From positions 1 through 64,000 of the forward strand of contig JANNRA010000150.1 of the NCBI GenBank assembly GCA_031401035.1: DNA of 64,000 bases, given 5' to 3'. The stretch comes from JANNRA01 sp031401035 (GTDB lineage: Bacteria > Desulfobacterota > Binatia > HRBIN30 > CADEER01). Of this stretch, positions 53,300-62,310 are shown one piece after another. Below the pieces are notes generated by a model that was given only the letters and a program-made list of their open reading frames with translations, made no database searches and was not told where the DNA came from. The position numbers were made by a program, and so were the translations under genes. The number at the start of each line of letters is the position of its first letter. The first letter of the stretch is position 1.

Positions 53300-53479
53300 C
53301 TACTTGTCGACCGCGTCTTTCACGCTGGTACCGGCCGTCGCCACCGCGTCGGCCCCCTGCTCGGCGGCCTTGTCGATCTTCTCGCCGACCTGCTCCGCCG
53401 GCCCCTTCTCTTTGCAACTCGTGGTCGTGAACGCGGCAACCGCCAGCAGCACGACCAGAGTCATTCGTATTGATCGCAT
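53300..53479 (-). CDS. Small entericidin-like lipoprotein (59 aa)
   Basis: ATG 53479 has AAGGA ten or so bases upstream. The signal peptide MRSIRMTLVVLLAVAAF ends at a lipobox, FTTTSC, and the mature peptide (KEKGPAEQVGEKIDKAAEQG) is an amphipathic helix with alternating Ala and Lys. The pattern is like entericidin or small stress lipoproteins. The identification is weak but export and lipidation look sound. Confidence 0.65.
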   Translation of the reverse strand: MRSIRMTLVVLLAVAAFTTTSCKEKGPAEQVGEKIDKAAEQGADAVATAGTSVKDAVDK

Positions 53480-53598
53480 CGTCGTCGTCCTTCCCAATCG
53501 CCACGGTGGTGACCGGTCGGCAGTTGAAACCGGCCGGTCAGGAACAGGATCGGCACCACCATGATCCTCCTCATTGTGCAGGTTTTCCGAGGCAACCA

Positions 53599-54429
53599 TC
53601 AATTGCCCAGGAACGTGTCGAGCCCCACGCTCGTCAGTCCGCGCTCGTCGAGCAGCGCAACGAGCCGTGGCAGCGCGCGCACGGACGCCGGTTCGAAGTC
53701 ATCGTGTTCGGCGGCATCATGCAGCAGCACGATCGCGCCGTCGGCGAGCGTTTGGCTGACGCGATTGACGACCGCGCCGGGGTCTCGACCGCGAATCCCG
53801 TCGTAGCCGCGAGACGACCACCCGATCAGCGTCACGCCCGCATCGCGCGCGCCGCGGACCGTCGTCAGGCTGGTGTGGCCGAGAGGGGGGCGGAAGAATC
53901 GGGGGCGCACGCCCGTTGCGGCGTCGACCGCGTCCCGCGCCTGGGCAATCTGGTCGCGGACAGACCACGGCATCCGGAAGGAGTGCAACCGATCGTGGAA
54001 CTCCCCGTGCAGCCCGAGCGTATGGCCGCCCGCGTGGATCTCCCGGACGACGTCCGGATGGCGGCGCGCCTTCTCGCCCAGCACGAAGAACGTCGCCCGG
54101 TGGCGCGTCGGCGCGAGGACGTCGAGTACGCGTCGCGTCGTGACCGGGTGAGGTCCATCGTCGAAGGTGAGGGCTACGCGCGCGCTCCCCGCCGGGAGAT
54201 GGCAGACGATGCGACCGAACATCTCGAGCCGCGGGAGGCAGACCCCGGTGACGGCCACCGCGCCCCAGCCGAGCGCGCACAGCGCGACCAGCCCCGGCTC
54301 GGCGCGCACCGCGGCCTGCGCCGCAACTCCGCCGAAGCCCGCGGTAGACGCCGCGAACGCCAAGCGGGCCAGGCTGCTTATCAGTGCTCGCGGCGACCCG
54401 CCGCGGACGTCGTCAATGGAGCCTGCCAT
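53599..54429 (-). CDS. Polysaccharide deacetylase (NodB domain)
   Basis: The product is 276 aa from ATG 54429; another in-frame start lies at 54480. Two hydrophobic segments precede the NodB domain. The domain has VALTFDDGPHPVTTRR (catalytic Asp pair), ATFFVLGEKARRHP, GHTLGLHGEFHDRLHS (metal His residues) and RFFRPPLGHTSL. WSSRGYDGIRGRDPG and IVLLHDAAEH complete it. It deacetylates GlcNAc-containing polymers, likely in the envelope. Substrate is unknown. Confidence 0.87.
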   Translation of the reverse strand: MAGSIDDVRGGSPRALISSLARLAFAASTAGFGGVAAQAAVRAEPGLVALCALGWGAVAVTGVCLPRLEMFGRIVCHLPAGSARVALTFDDGPHPVTTRRVLDVLAPTRHRATFFVLGEKARRHPDVVREIHAGGHTLGLHGEFHDRLHSFRMPWSVRDQIAQARDAVDAATGVRPRFFRPPLGHTSLTTVRGARDAGVTLIGWSSRGYDGIRGRDPGAVVNRVSQTLADGAIVLLHDAAEHDDFEPASVRALPRLVALLDERGLTSVGLDTFLGN

Positions 54430-54596
54430 CGACTGACAGCATAGCGCGTCGCGGCCGTGCCACAATTCAAGTGGGAGCACTGAGGTAAAATTACCTACAT
54501 CTCCTTGTCTTGTATCGGCCCCGTACCGAACGTGCTAGCTGGTGTGTGTTACGCACACTCCGATGCGTCGAGCATCGGACCGGACATGGAGGACAG

Positions 54597-54920
54597 ATGG
54601 CAGCAAGACTTGTGTGGTTCGGCGCAATGGGGTTGGTGGCCTGCCTCGGCGGGTGCATGATCGTCGACGCGCCGATTCGGGGCGTGTTCGGGACCGAGGT
54701 TATCTGGGGCGACGTGGCCGGCAAGGCGGCCACGGCCAACACCGAGAAGCAGGGAAAGGCCTGTGCGAAGTCGATTCTCGGCCTGATCGCCAAGGGCGAC
54801 GCCAGCGTGCGTGCGGCCAAGGAGAACGGGGGCATCACCGAGGTCACTACCATCGATCACTCGGCGAGAAACTTCTTCGGCATCGTCGGCGAGTGGTGCA
54901 CGCTGGTGAGGGGAAACTAG
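54597..54920 (+). CDS. TRL-like family lipoprotein
   Basis: The 107-aa product starts at ATG 54597 with GGAGG six bases upstream. Its signal peptide ends at LGGC, a lipobox. The conserved core AKSILGLIAKGDASVRAAKE is followed by NGGITEVTTIDHSARNFFGI and ends GEWCTLVRG, which matches the TRL-like family of small bacterial lipoproteins. The family's function is unknown. It lies 56 bases before the acyltransferase gene on the same strand. Confidence 0.85.
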   Translation: MAARLVWFGAMGLVACLGGCMIVDAPIRGVFGTEVIWGDVAGKAATANTEKQGKACAKSILGLIAKGDASVRAAKENGGITEVTTIDHSARNFFGIVGEWCTLVRGN

Positions 54921-54975
54921 CCGTCGCGTCCGACTCGGCGGCCGGCGGTGGACCCAACCGGCCGCGACAGCCTCT

Positions 54976-55971
54976 GTGAAAATCGTGCGGCTTCGTGACG
55001 CGGTGCGCTTCGACAGTGGCCGGTGGCGGCGCATGGCTGAGCTCGGCTGCGTGTACGGCCCCGAGTGGTGGCGGCGCGGTTTGCCGCCGGTGATCGCGGC
55101 GATCATCTTTTCGATCGCGCCCGAGCAGCGTGCCGCCGTCCTGCGCAACCAACGACAGCTGCGAGGGTCGCGCGGCTGGCTCCGCGAGGGCTGGCACGCC
55201 TACCGCGTGTTCGCCGAGTGCGCGCGCTCGATGACCGAGAGCCTCGAGCAATGGGGCCCGCGCCCGCCGCGGCTCACGCTCGAAGTACCGGCGCTGGATA
55301 TCTTCCGCGCGGCGCTCGCCGAGGGTCGTGGGCTCGTGATCTCGACCGCCCACTTCGGCGGCTGGGAGGTCGGGGCCCGCTTCCTCTCCGATCTCGGTCG
55401 GCCGGCGAACATCGTGACGGCGCACGAGCGGAACCCCACCGCACGCGACGTCGTTCACCGCCTTCGCAACCGCCACGGTGTCAACGTGATCTACTCCGAC
55501 CAGTCGGTGTTTGCCAGCCTGCCGGTCCTGCAGGCGCTGCGCCGCAATGAAGTCATCGGGATGCAGTTCGATCCCTGGGGGCAGCCGCGGGGCGCACGAG
55601 CGATCGAGTTCTGCGGTCGCCCGGCGCCGTTCCAGGTGGGCCCGTTCGCCATCGCCCGCGTGGCACGCGCGCCGATCATCCCGATGTTCGCCGTCCGGAC
55701 GGGCATCCGTCGTTACGAGATGCGGACGGCCGGGCGGTTCGATCCCCGCACCGCGGCGGACAGCGCCGCCGCGTTCACGGCCACGGTGCGCACCTTCGAG
55801 CGCCTCGTCCGCGAGCATCCCGAGCAGTGGCTGATGTTCCAGGACGTCTGGCACGACGCCGCGGCCCGGGCGGTGCCGCCCCGGACGTCACGAACCGAAC
55901 TCCCCCTAAGCGCGGCTGATCCGGGCGTCCGTGCCTCCGATGGTCACGCCGTCACGCACCGGTCCGACTGA
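54976..55971 (+). CDS. LpxL/HtrB-like lauroyl acyltransferase
   Basis: The 331-aa protein starts at GTG 54976. The LpxL-type signature HFGGWEVGARFLSD (HX4E catalytic motif), then VTAHERNPTARDVVHRLRN, PWGQPRGARAIEFCG and MFAVRTGIRRYEMRT all fit Kdo2-lipid A acyltransferase-like proteins. No signal peptide is evident; the family has an N-terminal membrane anchor, here possibly LPPVIAAIIFSIAP. It may acylate lipid A or another lipid. Its C-terminal 20 residues are low-complexity. Confidence 0.83.
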   Translation: MKIVRLRDAVRFDSGRWRRMAELGCVYGPEWWRRGLPPVIAAIIFSIAPEQRAAVLRNQRQLRGSRGWLREGWHAYRVFAECARSMTESLEQWGPRPPRLTLEVPALDIFRAALAEGRGLVISTAHFGGWEVGARFLSDLGRPANIVTAHERNPTARDVVHRLRNRHGVNVIYSDQSVFASLPVLQALRRNEVIGMQFDPWGQPRGARAIEFCGRPAPFQVGPFAIARVARAPIIPMFAVRTGIRRYEMRTAGRFDPRTAADSAAAFTATVRTFERLVREHPEQWLMFQDVWHDAAARAVPPRTSRTELPLSAADPGVRASDGHAVTHRSD

Positions 55972-55984
55972 GCTCACACCCGGC

Positions 55985-56749
55985 TCAGTGGTGCGCCGCG
56001 GCGCCCCGGGCGCGACGCCGGCAGACGAGAAGAATCTCGTCCACCTTCGCAACATCGGGCAGGCCTGGCACCCAGGCGAGGCGCCGCTGCAGGAGGAGCC
56101 CGAGCGGCAACAAGAACCTGTTGTACCATCGCATAGCCTTGACGCGCCGCTCCGTCAGCCCCCATACGGCGAAATCGGTGAGTCGCTGGCTGCGCGGCTG
56201 CATGCCGAAGACCGCGCTCTGCTCGAGCACGAAGGCGTGCGCATCCAAAATGGTCAGGATGTCGTCCGGGTCGTAACGTCGCACGTGCCCCACGAGATCG
56301 TCGAAAGCGCTCCACCGCGCGGGATGCAGCGGGACCGACACGATCACCCTGGCATCGTCCCGAGCGATCCGGGCGAGCTCGTGGAAAACGTGCCGGTCGT
56401 CCGCGACGTGTTCGACGATGTCGAAGGCGCAGATCAGGTCGAAGGTGCGGTCGTCGAACGGCAGGGCCGCGATGTCACCGACCGCCGCAAGGCCCCCTTG
56501 GGCGTTGAGGCGGGACAGCGCGGGTCGGCTGATGTCCACGAAGCGGGTCCCCGCGATCGGGAGCCGCGGATGCAGGCCCGGGCCGATCTCGAGGCGCGCC
56601 GACGTCCCAGCCGCGAACGCCGAGAGCAGCGGCCACGTGTTGAACCGCTGCGGCGCGATCACCTCACTCGTCGACCAGAGCGCGTCGTAGAAGCGTCGGT
56701 TGGCGGCAACCGTCTGTGACGTTGCGTGCCGCGCACCTGCTGACTGCAT
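55985..56749 (-). CDS. SAM-dependent methyltransferase (type 11)
   Basis: The 254-aa protein has ARLEIGPGLHPRLPIAG (motif I), VDISRPALSRLNAQGG, then FDLICAFDIVEHVADDRHVF and HELARIARDDARVIVSVPLH, all typical of type 11 methyltransferases. The region GHVRRYDPDDILTILDAH is common in glycolipid and polyketide methyltransferases. It is convergent with the acyltransferase (13-base gap). Substrate unknown. Confidence 0.87.
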   Translation of the reverse strand: MQSAGARHATSQTVAANRRFYDALWSTSEVIAPQRFNTWPLLSAFAAGTSARLEIGPGLHPRLPIAGTRFVDISRPALSRLNAQGGLAAVGDIAALPFDDRTFDLICAFDIVEHVADDRHVFHELARIARDDARVIVSVPLHPARWSAFDDLVGHVRRYDPDDILTILDAHAFVLEQSAVFGMQPRSQRLTDFAVWGLTERRVKAMRWYNRFLLPLGLLLQRRLAWVPGLPDVAKVDEILLVCRRRARGAAAHH

Positions 56750-56812
56750 GGGTCAGCAAAGCCAGGCTGGCGTTCCCAGTCAATCCCGCCCCAGCGCCAC
56801 CTCGGGCGCGCC

Positions 56813-56986
56813 TCACCCGCACGCGAAGACGCCTTTGAACCAATCAATGACGTCTTCCACCGTCTGCTTGACGCTCCCGGTCGCCTGATCGACACGTCCC
56901 TTCCGCTTCAGCTTCGCGTTGCCGGTCAGGGCACCCGCAGCCTCCTTCACGCGTCCCTTCAGTTTGTCCGACTTGCCACTGGCCAT
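56813..56986 (-). CDS. CsbD-family stress protein (57 aa)
   Basis: The protein is 57 aa with SDKLKGRVKEAAGALTGNAK, RKGRVDQATGSVKQTVED and a short tail, which is the CsbD family signature. GAGGAGA precedes ATG 56986 by about eight bases. Family members are induced by general stress or phosphate limitation, but their function is unknown. It opens a run of short stress-like genes on the minus strand. Confidence 0.9.
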   Translation of the reverse strand: MASGKSDKLKGRVKEAAGALTGNAKLKRKGRVDQATGSVKQTVEDVIDWFKGVFACG

Positions 56987-57114
56987 GGTCGATTCTCCTC
57001 TCCTCGAGTTGAGTGCAGCAACGGCCGTGCCCCAGGCCCCGCCTGCTCCGCTCGACCCCTTTCGAGCGGCGAACAACCAGGAATGGGAACGCTGCCCGCT
57101 TCGATTGGGAACGT

Positions 57115-57477
57115 TCAGTCGACTGGCGTTCCGTGCCGGCGGCTGACGTACGCGGCGACGACCACGGCGACGACCATGGCGAGCACCGCGACGAGCAGGG
57201 CGTACAGATAGGCCACGATGCCGAGGACGAACCCCTCGACGAGCCACGTGACGGCGACCACCACGCCGAGCAGCACCACCGCACCGGCGGCCCACGACTG
57301 ATCGCGCCACACGCCAACGGCGGCCGCGAGTGCACAGAGCGCTTGCAGGACGAAGCCGATCAGCAACACCGGCACGGGCTGACCGAGCAGCATCGCTGGA
57401 ATGTAGGCCGCGATGTACAGACCGAATCCCGCCAGCGCGACGGCGATCAGGAGCAGCACGGTCGAACGGTCATTCAT
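57115..57477 (-). CDS. Small polytopic membrane protein (120 aa)
   Basis: The protein has four hydrophobic helices (for instance TVLLLIAVALAGFGLYIAAY and AAGAVVLLGVVVAVTWLVEG) joined by short polar loops. ATG 57477 is chosen; the frame is open upstream. No family was recognised. It is placed among CsbD and lmo0937-like genes, so a stress or envelope role is plausible. Confidence 0.6.
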   Translation of the reverse strand: MNDRSTVLLLIAVALAGFGLYIAAYIPAMLLGQPVPVLLIGFVLQALCALAAAVGVWRDQSWAAGAVVLLGVVVAVTWLVEGFVLGIVAYLYALLVAVLAMVVAVVVAAYVSRRHGTPVD

Positions 57478-57512
57478 GCGCGCCACCCGTTCTCCCTCGG
57501 TTGCGACCCGCG

Positions 57513-57941
57513 TCAGCCGCTCAGTGCGCCGCGGAATCGCTTGACGGCCGTGGCGGCGGTCGCTCGGGCATCGGCAAGGACGGAGTCCACTGTGCGCTTG
57601 ATGTCCGCCCACGACCCGCCGGCCGCCGCGGAGACGCGCTTGAGGGTGCCCGCGGCCTCGCGCTGTTTCGACTTGAGGGCGCTGAGGTGCGTGCGTGCGT
57701 CCTTGCGCAGGGTACGAATCCGCGTCCGCGCATCGGCCTCAAGCTTGCCCTCGGCCTTGCGCAGGCCCCGCTGGATCTCAACGATCGATCTGTCCAGGTG
57801 CCTGACGCCCTGCTGAATCTCGGCGTACATGACCCGCGCCTCGCGCGACATCGCCTTCTTCGCCCGCCGCGGCGCGCTCATCGGTTTGGAACGCTTTCGG
57901 GCCGTCGTGACGGACTTGGCCGGCTTCCGTGGTGCCTTCAT
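57513..57941 (-). CDS. Basic coiled-coil protein (142 aa)
   Basis: The N-terminal 35 residues are Lys/Arg-rich (PRKPAKSVTTARKRSKP, RRAKKAMSREAR). A long amphipathic helix follows (EIQQGVRHLDRSIVEIQRGL, LRKDARTHLSALKSKQREA), then ADARATAATAVKRFRGALSG. GGAAGGAGAG precedes ATG 57941 by about five bases. Structure suggests a nucleoid- or surface-associated helical protein; no family was recognised. Confidence 0.62.
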   Translation of the reverse strand: MKAPRKPAKSVTTARKRSKPMSAPRRAKKAMSREARVMYAEIQQGVRHLDRSIVEIQRGLRKAEGKLEADARTRIRTLRKDARTHLSALKSKQREAAGTLKRVSAAAGGSWADIKRTVDSVLADARATAATAVKRFRGALSG

Positions 57942-58144
57942 GGTTCTCTCCTTCCGCTGCCGCTCGATCGCGGCCGTTGTGTGCCTGTTCTCCCAGCCTC
58001 GCCGTGGTGACGGCTTGGTCGCGCTCGATTCACTTCATCGCGCGCTAAGAACCACGCGTCGCCCACGGTGGCGGCCAGCCGGCTGGGCGACCGCCGCGAA
58101 CCCATCCGCGTTCGACGATTCACCCGCGGAAGCTCGCCCTTATC

Positions 58145-58297
58145 TCAACCCAGGGGCCTGCGACCCTGAACCAGGCGAACCAGAATCACCACGACCGCGA
58201 TGACGAGCAGGATGTGGACGAACCCGCCCATTGTGTACGAGGACACCAAGCCAAGCAGCCACAAGATGATCAGGATGACCGCGATGGTTTCGAGCAT
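58145..58297 (-). CDS. lmo0937-type small membrane protein (50 aa)
   Basis: The product starts MLETIAVILIILWLLGLV and continues SSYTMGGFVHILLVIAVVVILVRLVQ-like sequence, then GRRPLG. It is the lmo0937 (DUF5670) family signature: two transmembrane helices with TMGGF-H between them. GGAGGAGGT precedes ATG 58297. The function is unknown; the family is stress-induced in Listeria and widespread. Confidence 0.88.
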   Translation of the reverse strand: MLETIAVILIILWLLGLVSSYTMGGFVHILLVIAVVVILVRLVQGRRPLG

Positions 58298-58519
58298 TCG
58301 ATACCTCCTCCACCGGTGAGGTGGTGTGGTTGGGAGTTACATCTTCTCTGTTCTCTCGATGTAGCAAGTACTCCGCCAGAGGACACTTTCCCTGGTTACG
58401 CGTCTCACCTGACGTCGATTCTCACGAATGTAAATTGTACCCGGGCGAGCTGCTGGAAATGCTGGCGTCATTGGTCCCGCGGCGCCCCCCCCTGCCCACC
58501 TGGCGGCCGCAGCCGGCCG

Positions 58520-58535
58520 TAAGGCAGCGTTAAGG
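58520..58535 (+). promoter_or_regulatory. Direct repeat TAAGG, response-regulator type
   Basis: TAAGG at 58520-58524 is repeated at 58531-58535, eleven bases start to start, one helical turn. OmpR/QseB/PmrA-type regulators bind such repeats. It sits 44 bases before the start of the DUF1924/kinase relic, where a two-component operator would be expected. Confidence 0.5.
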
Positions 58536-58578
58536 TCGGCCTCCTACGTTTCATCCAACGATGAAACCAGGAGGCCAC

Positions 58579-59040
58579 ATGCGATCCCCATTCCTCATGC
58601 TGTTCGGCGCCGCCCTCGCGCTTGCCGCGCCGGCGCGGGCTGAGTCCCCGGCCGATTTCCTCAGCGCCTTCGAGCGCGAGGCACGCGCCGCTGATGCCGC
58701 CTTCGCCGGCTTCTCCGCCGATCCTGCTGCGCAATCTGATCGACAACGCGCTGCGGCACGGGCGCGACACGTGTGCGTCGCGGTGGCGCGCGACGCCGGT
58801 GCGGGGACCGTGGTCGTCGTCGACGACGGTCCCGGGATCCCGGCCGAGGAGCGCGAGCGCATGCTGGAGCGCTTTCACCGCCTCGCGGCCGCGGGCGAGG
58901 GCGGCAGCGGCCTCGGCCTCGGCCTGTCGATCGTCCAACGCATTGTCGAGCTGCACGGCGCCTCCCTGGTCCTGGCGGGCGGCGACGACGGGCACGGCCT
59001 GCGCGTCACCCTCCGCTTCCCATGCGGCCCTCGCGCGTGA
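58579..59040 (+). pseudogene. Fused relic: DUF1924/cytochrome N-terminus plus histidine-kinase ATPase tail
   Basis: AGGAGG precedes ATG 58579. The first part (LMLFGAALALAAPARAESPA, DFLSAFEREARAADAAFAG) is the signal peptide and start of a DUF1924/cytochrome-like protein. It then joins the ATPase C-terminus of a histidine kinase: VVVVDDGPGIPAEERERMLE, GGSGLGLGLSIVQRIVELHG. The kinase N box (LLRNLIDNALRHGRD) is present at 58724-58768 but in another frame, restored only by adding one base near 58770. The kinase's HisKA and membrane parts are missing. It is therefore a deletion fusion with a frameshift, non-functional as a kinase. Confidence 0.72.
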
Positions 59041-59098
59041 CCAGGGTGGCGGGTGACGAAGCGCGGCGCGCCCACAGGGCGGTGAGGCACAACGCGGC

Positions 59099-61567
59099 AT
59101 GAAGGGCACACTCGATCGAGCCAGGATCGCCGGTTGGTCGCCGGACGGCCTGACCGACGACGCGGCGGCGGCGCGGCGCGCCCGCTTCGGGCCGAACGAC
59201 ATCGTCGACGCCGTCGAGAACCCGTGGTGGGCGCTGCTGCGCGACACGGCGCGCGATCCGATGATCTGGCTCCTCGCCGGCACGGGCGCGGTCTATGCGT
59301 TCCTCGGCGAGGCGGTCGAGGCGCTGACGATGGTCGTGTCGATCGTGCCGCTCGTCGGCATGGACCTGTACCTGCACCGCCGCACGCAGGCGTCGACCGC
59401 CGGGCTCGCCAGCCGTCTGGCGACGACGGCGCGCGTGCTACGCGGCGGCGTCGCGCGCGAGATCGCGGCCCGCGACCTCGTGCCGGGCGATCTGACCATC
59501 GTCGCGACCGGGCAACCGTTCCCCGCCGACGGGATCGTCGTGGGCGGCGAGGAGATCCAGGCCGATGAATCGGCGCTCACCGGCGAAGCGTTCCCGGTGC
59601 GAAAGCGATCCGCTGCCGCGGCGACCCTGCAGGGCGAGGCCGCGGTGGATGCCGAACACTGGGGCTTCGCGGGCACGCGGCTGCTCACCGGCGAGGCGCG
59701 GCTCCTGGTGGCCCTGACCGGCGGCGAGACGCTGTACGGGGAGATCGTCCGCTCCGCCACGCGCGGGCCCGCCGTGCGGACGCCCCTGCAGTCGGCCATC
59801 GCCAGCCTCGTCGCCGCGCTCGTCGTCGGGGCTGCGGTGGTCTGCATCGTGCTCGCCGCGGTGCGCCTCTGGCAGGGGCACGGCTGGGTCGACGCCCTGC
59901 TGAGCGCGGTGACCCTCGCCGTGGCGGCGATTCCGGAGGAGTTTCCGGTCGTCTTCACGTTCTTCCTCGGCGTCGGCGTCCACCGCCTGGCGAAGCAGAG
60001 GGCCCTGGTCCGCCGCGCCGTCTCGGTCGAGAACATCGGCCGCATCACCTGCATCTGCTCCGACAAGACCGGCACCATCACGGAGGGCAGCCTGCGCGTC
60101 GGCCACGTCGAGCCCGCCCCCGGGGCGGACGAAGCCTCCCTGCTCGCCGCCGGGGCGCTCGCCTCGCGCGCGGCAACCGGCGATCCGCTCGATCTCGCGA
60201 TCCTCGCCGCGGCGACCGCGGCCGGGGCCGGCGGGGCGGCGGTCGAGTCGCTCGCGACCTTCCCCTTCACCGAGGATCGGCGCCGCGAGACCAGCGTCGT
60301 GCGCACGGCGGACGGGGCGATCCGCACGGCGACCAAGGGCTCGCCCGAGGTCGTCCTGGCGCTCTGCGAACTCACCGCCGCCGCCCGCGCCGCGTGGGTG
60401 GCGAAGGTCGACGCCTGGGCCGCGGACGGCCACAAGGTGATCGCCGTCGCCTCGCGCCCGCTGGGCGCGTTCGACGGCGGCGAGCCGGATCGCGGCTACC
60501 ACTTCGACGGGCTGTTCGCCTGCGAGGACCCGGTGCGGGACGGCGTCGTCGAGGCGATCGCCACCTGCCGACGGGCGGGCATCCACGCCATCATGGTGAC
60601 CGGCGATCACCCCGCCACGGCCGCCGCGGTCGCGCGCGCGATCGGGCTCGGCGGTGGCGCGCCGGCGGTCGTCTCGGGCGAGGAGATGGAGGCCCTGGCG
60701 GCGCGTGATCCCGCCGCGCTGCGGCGCGTCGACGTCGTGGCGCGCGCCGTGCCGATGCAGAAGCTGACGCTCGTGCGCGCCCTCCAGCAGGCCGGCGAGA
60801 TCGTGGCCGTGACCGGCGACGGCGTGAACGACGTTCCCGCGCTCGGCATCGCCGACGTCGGCATCGCCATGGGCGGGCGCGGGACCCGCAGCGCGCGCGA
60901 GATCGCGTCCGTCGTACTGCTCGACGACAATTTCCGCACGATCGTCGCGGCCATCGCCGAGGGCCGCGGGCTCTTCGACAACCTGCGGCTGGCCTTCGAG
61001 TACCTGCTGGTGATCCATCTGCCGCTCGTGCTGAGCGCGGCGGCGTTGCCGCTCGCCGGGTTCCCCCTGCTCTACCTGCCGATCCACATCGTCTGGTTGG
61101 AGCTGTTGATCCACCCGACCGCCATGCTGGTCTTTCAGGAGCTGCCCCGCACCGGGCCGCTCGCGCCACCGCGGCGCGGACCGGCGCGCTTCTTCTCGCG
61201 GCGCGAGGGCGCCGCCATCCTCGCGACGGGACTCCTGGTCAGCGTCGCGGTCATCGGCGGCTACCTGTGGAGCCTCGGTCCGACGCAGGACGTCGCGCAC
61301 GCGCGCGCCACGGCGCTGCTGGTGCTCACGGGAGCGAGCGCCGCGGTCACCTGGGTCCTCTCCGGGGCCCGCTCGCGCGCGGCGAAGGTGATGATCGCCG
61401 TGACGCTGCTCTCCGCGCTCGCCGTCATCCAGGTGCCGGCGCTGGCGGGCCTCTTCGGGGTCGCCCCGCTGCATCTCGGCGACTGGGCGCTCGCCCTCGG
61501 CGCCGCCGCGCTCGCCTCGCTGCCGCTCCTGGCGGTGCGGCGCCCCGGCGAGAGGGGCTCGGAATAG
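59099..61567 (+). CDS. P-type cation-transporting ATPase (P2-type, Ca/Mg-like)
   Basis: The 822-aa pump has the phosphorylation site ICSDKTGTITEG (family DKTGT[LI]T), the actuator LTGEAFPVRKR, IPEEFPVVFTFFLGV in helix 4, MVTGDHPATAAAVA and VTGDGVNDVPAL at the hinge. Two N-terminal helices and about six C-terminal helices are visible. The PEEF-type helix-4 sequence differs from classical PEGL Ca pumps, so ion specificity is unclear. It starts at ATG 59099, 58 bases after the relic. Confidence 0.9.
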   Translation: MKGTLDRARIAGWSPDGLTDDAAAARRARFGPNDIVDAVENPWWALLRDTARDPMIWLLAGTGAVYAFLGEAVEALTMVVSIVPLVGMDLYLHRRTQASTAGLASRLATTARVLRGGVAREIAARDLVPGDLTIVATGQPFPADGIVVGGEEIQADESALTGEAFPVRKRSAAAATLQGEAAVDAEHWGFAGTRLLTGEARLLVALTGGETLYGEIVRSATRGPAVRTPLQSAIASLVAALVVGAAVVCIVLAAVRLWQGHGWVDALLSAVTLAVAAIPEEFPVVFTFFLGVGVHRLAKQRALVRRAVSVENIGRITCICSDKTGTITEGSLRVGHVEPAPGADEASLLAAGALASRAATGDPLDLAILAAATAAGAGGAAVESLATFPFTEDRRRETSVVRTADGAIRTATKGSPEVVLALCELTAAARAAWVAKVDAWAADGHKVIAVASRPLGAFDGGEPDRGYHFDGLFACEDPVRDGVVEAIATCRRAGIHAIMVTGDHPATAAAVARAIGLGGGAPAVVSGEEMEALAARDPAALRRVDVVARAVPMQKLTLVRALQQAGEIVAVTGDGVNDVPALGIADVGIAMGGRGTRSAREIASVVLLDDNFRTIVAAIAEGRGLFDNLRLAFEYLLVIHLPLVLSAAALPLAGFPLLYLPIHIVWLELLIHPTAMLVFQELPRTGPLAPPRRGPARFFSRREGAAILATGLLVSVAVIGGYLWSLGPTQDVAHARATALLVLTGASAAVTWVLSGARSRAAKVMIAVTLLSALAVIQVPALAGLFGVAPLHLGDWALALGAAALASLPLLAVRRPGERGSE

Positions 61568-61674
61568 CCCGCCTCCGACCGTGCGCGGGCCGCTCTCACC
61601 GTCGTGCGGGTAGCCCATCCAAGCTGCGGATGCGTCAAACTCGGGATGTATCGGACGTCGCGGATGAGGGGGCA

Positions 61675-61875
61675 ATGGCTCGCGACGGGGCGACCGCAGG
61701 GGGCGCGCGCCGAGCTGACCGGCTCGGATTCATCCGCCGGCTCCGCGCCGGCTCCGCGCCCGCCGGAGCGCCCGAACCCCCAGCCGGCTGCGTCCGCCCC
61801 CGCCACGTCGCCTGGGCCGAGTTCCTGCGCCGGACCTTTGCCCTCGACGTGCTCGCCTGCCCACCTGGCGGCCGG
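61675..61875 (+). pseudogene. IS91-type transposase C-terminal fragment
   Basis: A plus-strand frame contains RHVAWAEFLRRTFALDVLAC and PPGGR, which is the tail of IS91/IS801-like transposases (WAELMRRVWALDVLxCPxCG). The second cysteine of the zinc-type motif is replaced (CPPGG). No start, no catalytic part and no end are present, so it is a remnant. Its upstream limit is uncertain. Confidence 0.6.
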
Positions 61876-62310
61876 ACGGCGGCGCAGGGGCTCGACACCA
61901 CCATCGAGTTCCAACCCGCCGACGTGCGCGCCTGGAACGGCCGGCGCGACGTCGACGTCGCCTACGCCCGCTTCCGGCTCACCCACCTCGAGGACCCGGC
62001 AGCGATGGTGCGGTCCTCCTCGCCCACCTGCGCCCGGGCGGCACGGCGATCCGGACATCGGCCCGCGGCTGCCCGACCTGCTGCTCGACGCCCAACCACC
62101 GGCGCTGCAAGGCGAGCTGAAGCTGCTCTCGGCGATCACGATGGAGAACGTCGCCCCGGCGGTGCTCGAGGAAGATCTGGCGACGGCGGACGAGGTCGCC
62201 GACCTCGTGCGGGCGTTGCACGACCAGGCAGCGGATCCGCACGTGCTCGGCGGTTTGCCGCGCATCGTCCAGGCCCTGGGGCGTGCGCTGAAGCGGGTCG
62301 CCGCGCGGCG
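61876..62310 (+). pseudogene. Broken SAM methyltransferase
   Basis: The N-proximal piece reads DVDVAYARFRLTHLEDPAAM in frame 1, then LLAHLRPGG after a shift, then GDPDIGPRLPDLLLDAQ and SAITMENVAPAVLEEDLATA, LPRIVQALGRAL in frame 2. These fit successive parts of one methyltransferase, but about 40 residues are missing between RPGG and GDPDIG and the frame changes. The catalytic SAM motif I is absent. It abuts the IS91-type fragment and overlaps the end of the sulfatase gene. Confidence 0.65.
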
